From Siphonodentalium dalli (Eukaryota > Mollusca > Scaphopoda > Gadilida > Siphonodentaliidae): a DNA stretch of 64,000 nucleotides. Both the position numbers and the translations under genes were made by a program. The stretch spans positions 87,581,980 to 87,645,979 of the forward strand of contig CP136063.1 in the NCBI GenBank assembly GCA_032622095.1, read 5' to 3'. Each line of letters starts with the position of its first letter. Position 1 is the stretch's first letter. A model generated the notes under the pieces. That model worked only from the letters and a program-made list of their open reading frames with translations. It made no database searches and was not told the DNA's origin. Positions 63,735 to 64,000 of the stretch are shown in pieces.

Positions 63735-64000
63735 ATCCTGCACAGCAGGCTAGCATCACCAAATTCACCCTCTGGGAACATCATTCTGCTTAGACCTCAA
63801 CTGCTATGGGAGACCTGGGATCAGTTGAAGTTGGTGATGTTCACCAATTAGTCACCTCGATTAATATGCATTTTATAGATCTAGAAAAAGGGATAGAAAC
63901 TGAACAGAAAGGAAAAAGTAATTAAAAACAAAGTTAATTTGAGACTACAGATACTTCCCAGAAGATGAGGCCTAAGCAGAATGAGGTCCACAGAGGGTAG
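63735..64000. mobile_element. family B MITE, cut by window end
   Basis: CTGCACAGCAGGCTAGCATC, ACCAAATTCACCCTCTGGGA and the interior CAGTTGAAGTTGGTGATGTTCACC match the 26205-27340 copies. The second arm GAATGAGGTCCACAGAGGGT runs to the last base. Confidence 0.8.

Overview
This is animal nuclear DNA. It is AT-rich and intron-rich, with GT-AG splicing and about half of the visible sequence made of short transposons. I infer a bivalve mollusc or close relative. The reasons are tandem-core elements with units of about 130-180 bp, ending in GACGGACGG-type runs plus a short hairpin, which resemble bivalve 'pearl'/Helentron-type repeats, and abundant hAT-like and TTAA-flanked MITEs. The species cannot be named from sequence alone.

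The one gene I can support is EIF3J (eukaryotic translation initiation factor 3 subunit J) on the minus strand. It runs from the ATG at 46801 to the stop at 12839. Nine coding exons join in frame to 744 nt (247 codons plus stop) and cover the family from end to end: N-terminal acidic/Trp segment, lysine-rich linker, conserved helical core, lysine patch and GGY-type C-terminus. About 33.2 kb of the 33.96 kb gene span is intron. No other protein gene, tRNA or rRNA was recognised; the remaining open frames are short and mostly lie inside repeats.

Layout. 1-12.8 kb: 3' flank of EIF3J, with TTAA-flanked MITEs, tandem-core elements, a Harbinger-like MITE and many copies of a palindromic TA-flanked MITE. 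12.8-46.8 kb: EIF3J, whose introns carry hAT-like elements with exact 8-bp target duplications (15376-16250, 22669-23732, 31599-32351, 45000-46425), hAT-like MITEs nested in one another, TTAA elements studded with palindromes (37915-38775, 43622-44540) and tandem-core arrays. 46.8-64 kb: 5' flank, with a 2.4-kb TTAA element holding another TTAA element, several long hairpins and more copies of the same MITE families. No autonomous transposase was seen; the only coding trace is a BED zinc-finger remnant at about 45437-45505.

The window therefore holds one housekeeping gene in a dense, layered bed of non-autonomous DNA transposons. The nesting order can be read directly from intact target-site duplications. 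The least familiar structure is the TTAA element family whose interior repeats an 18-20 bp palindrome (CTACGAGTTATCTCGTAG and variants).
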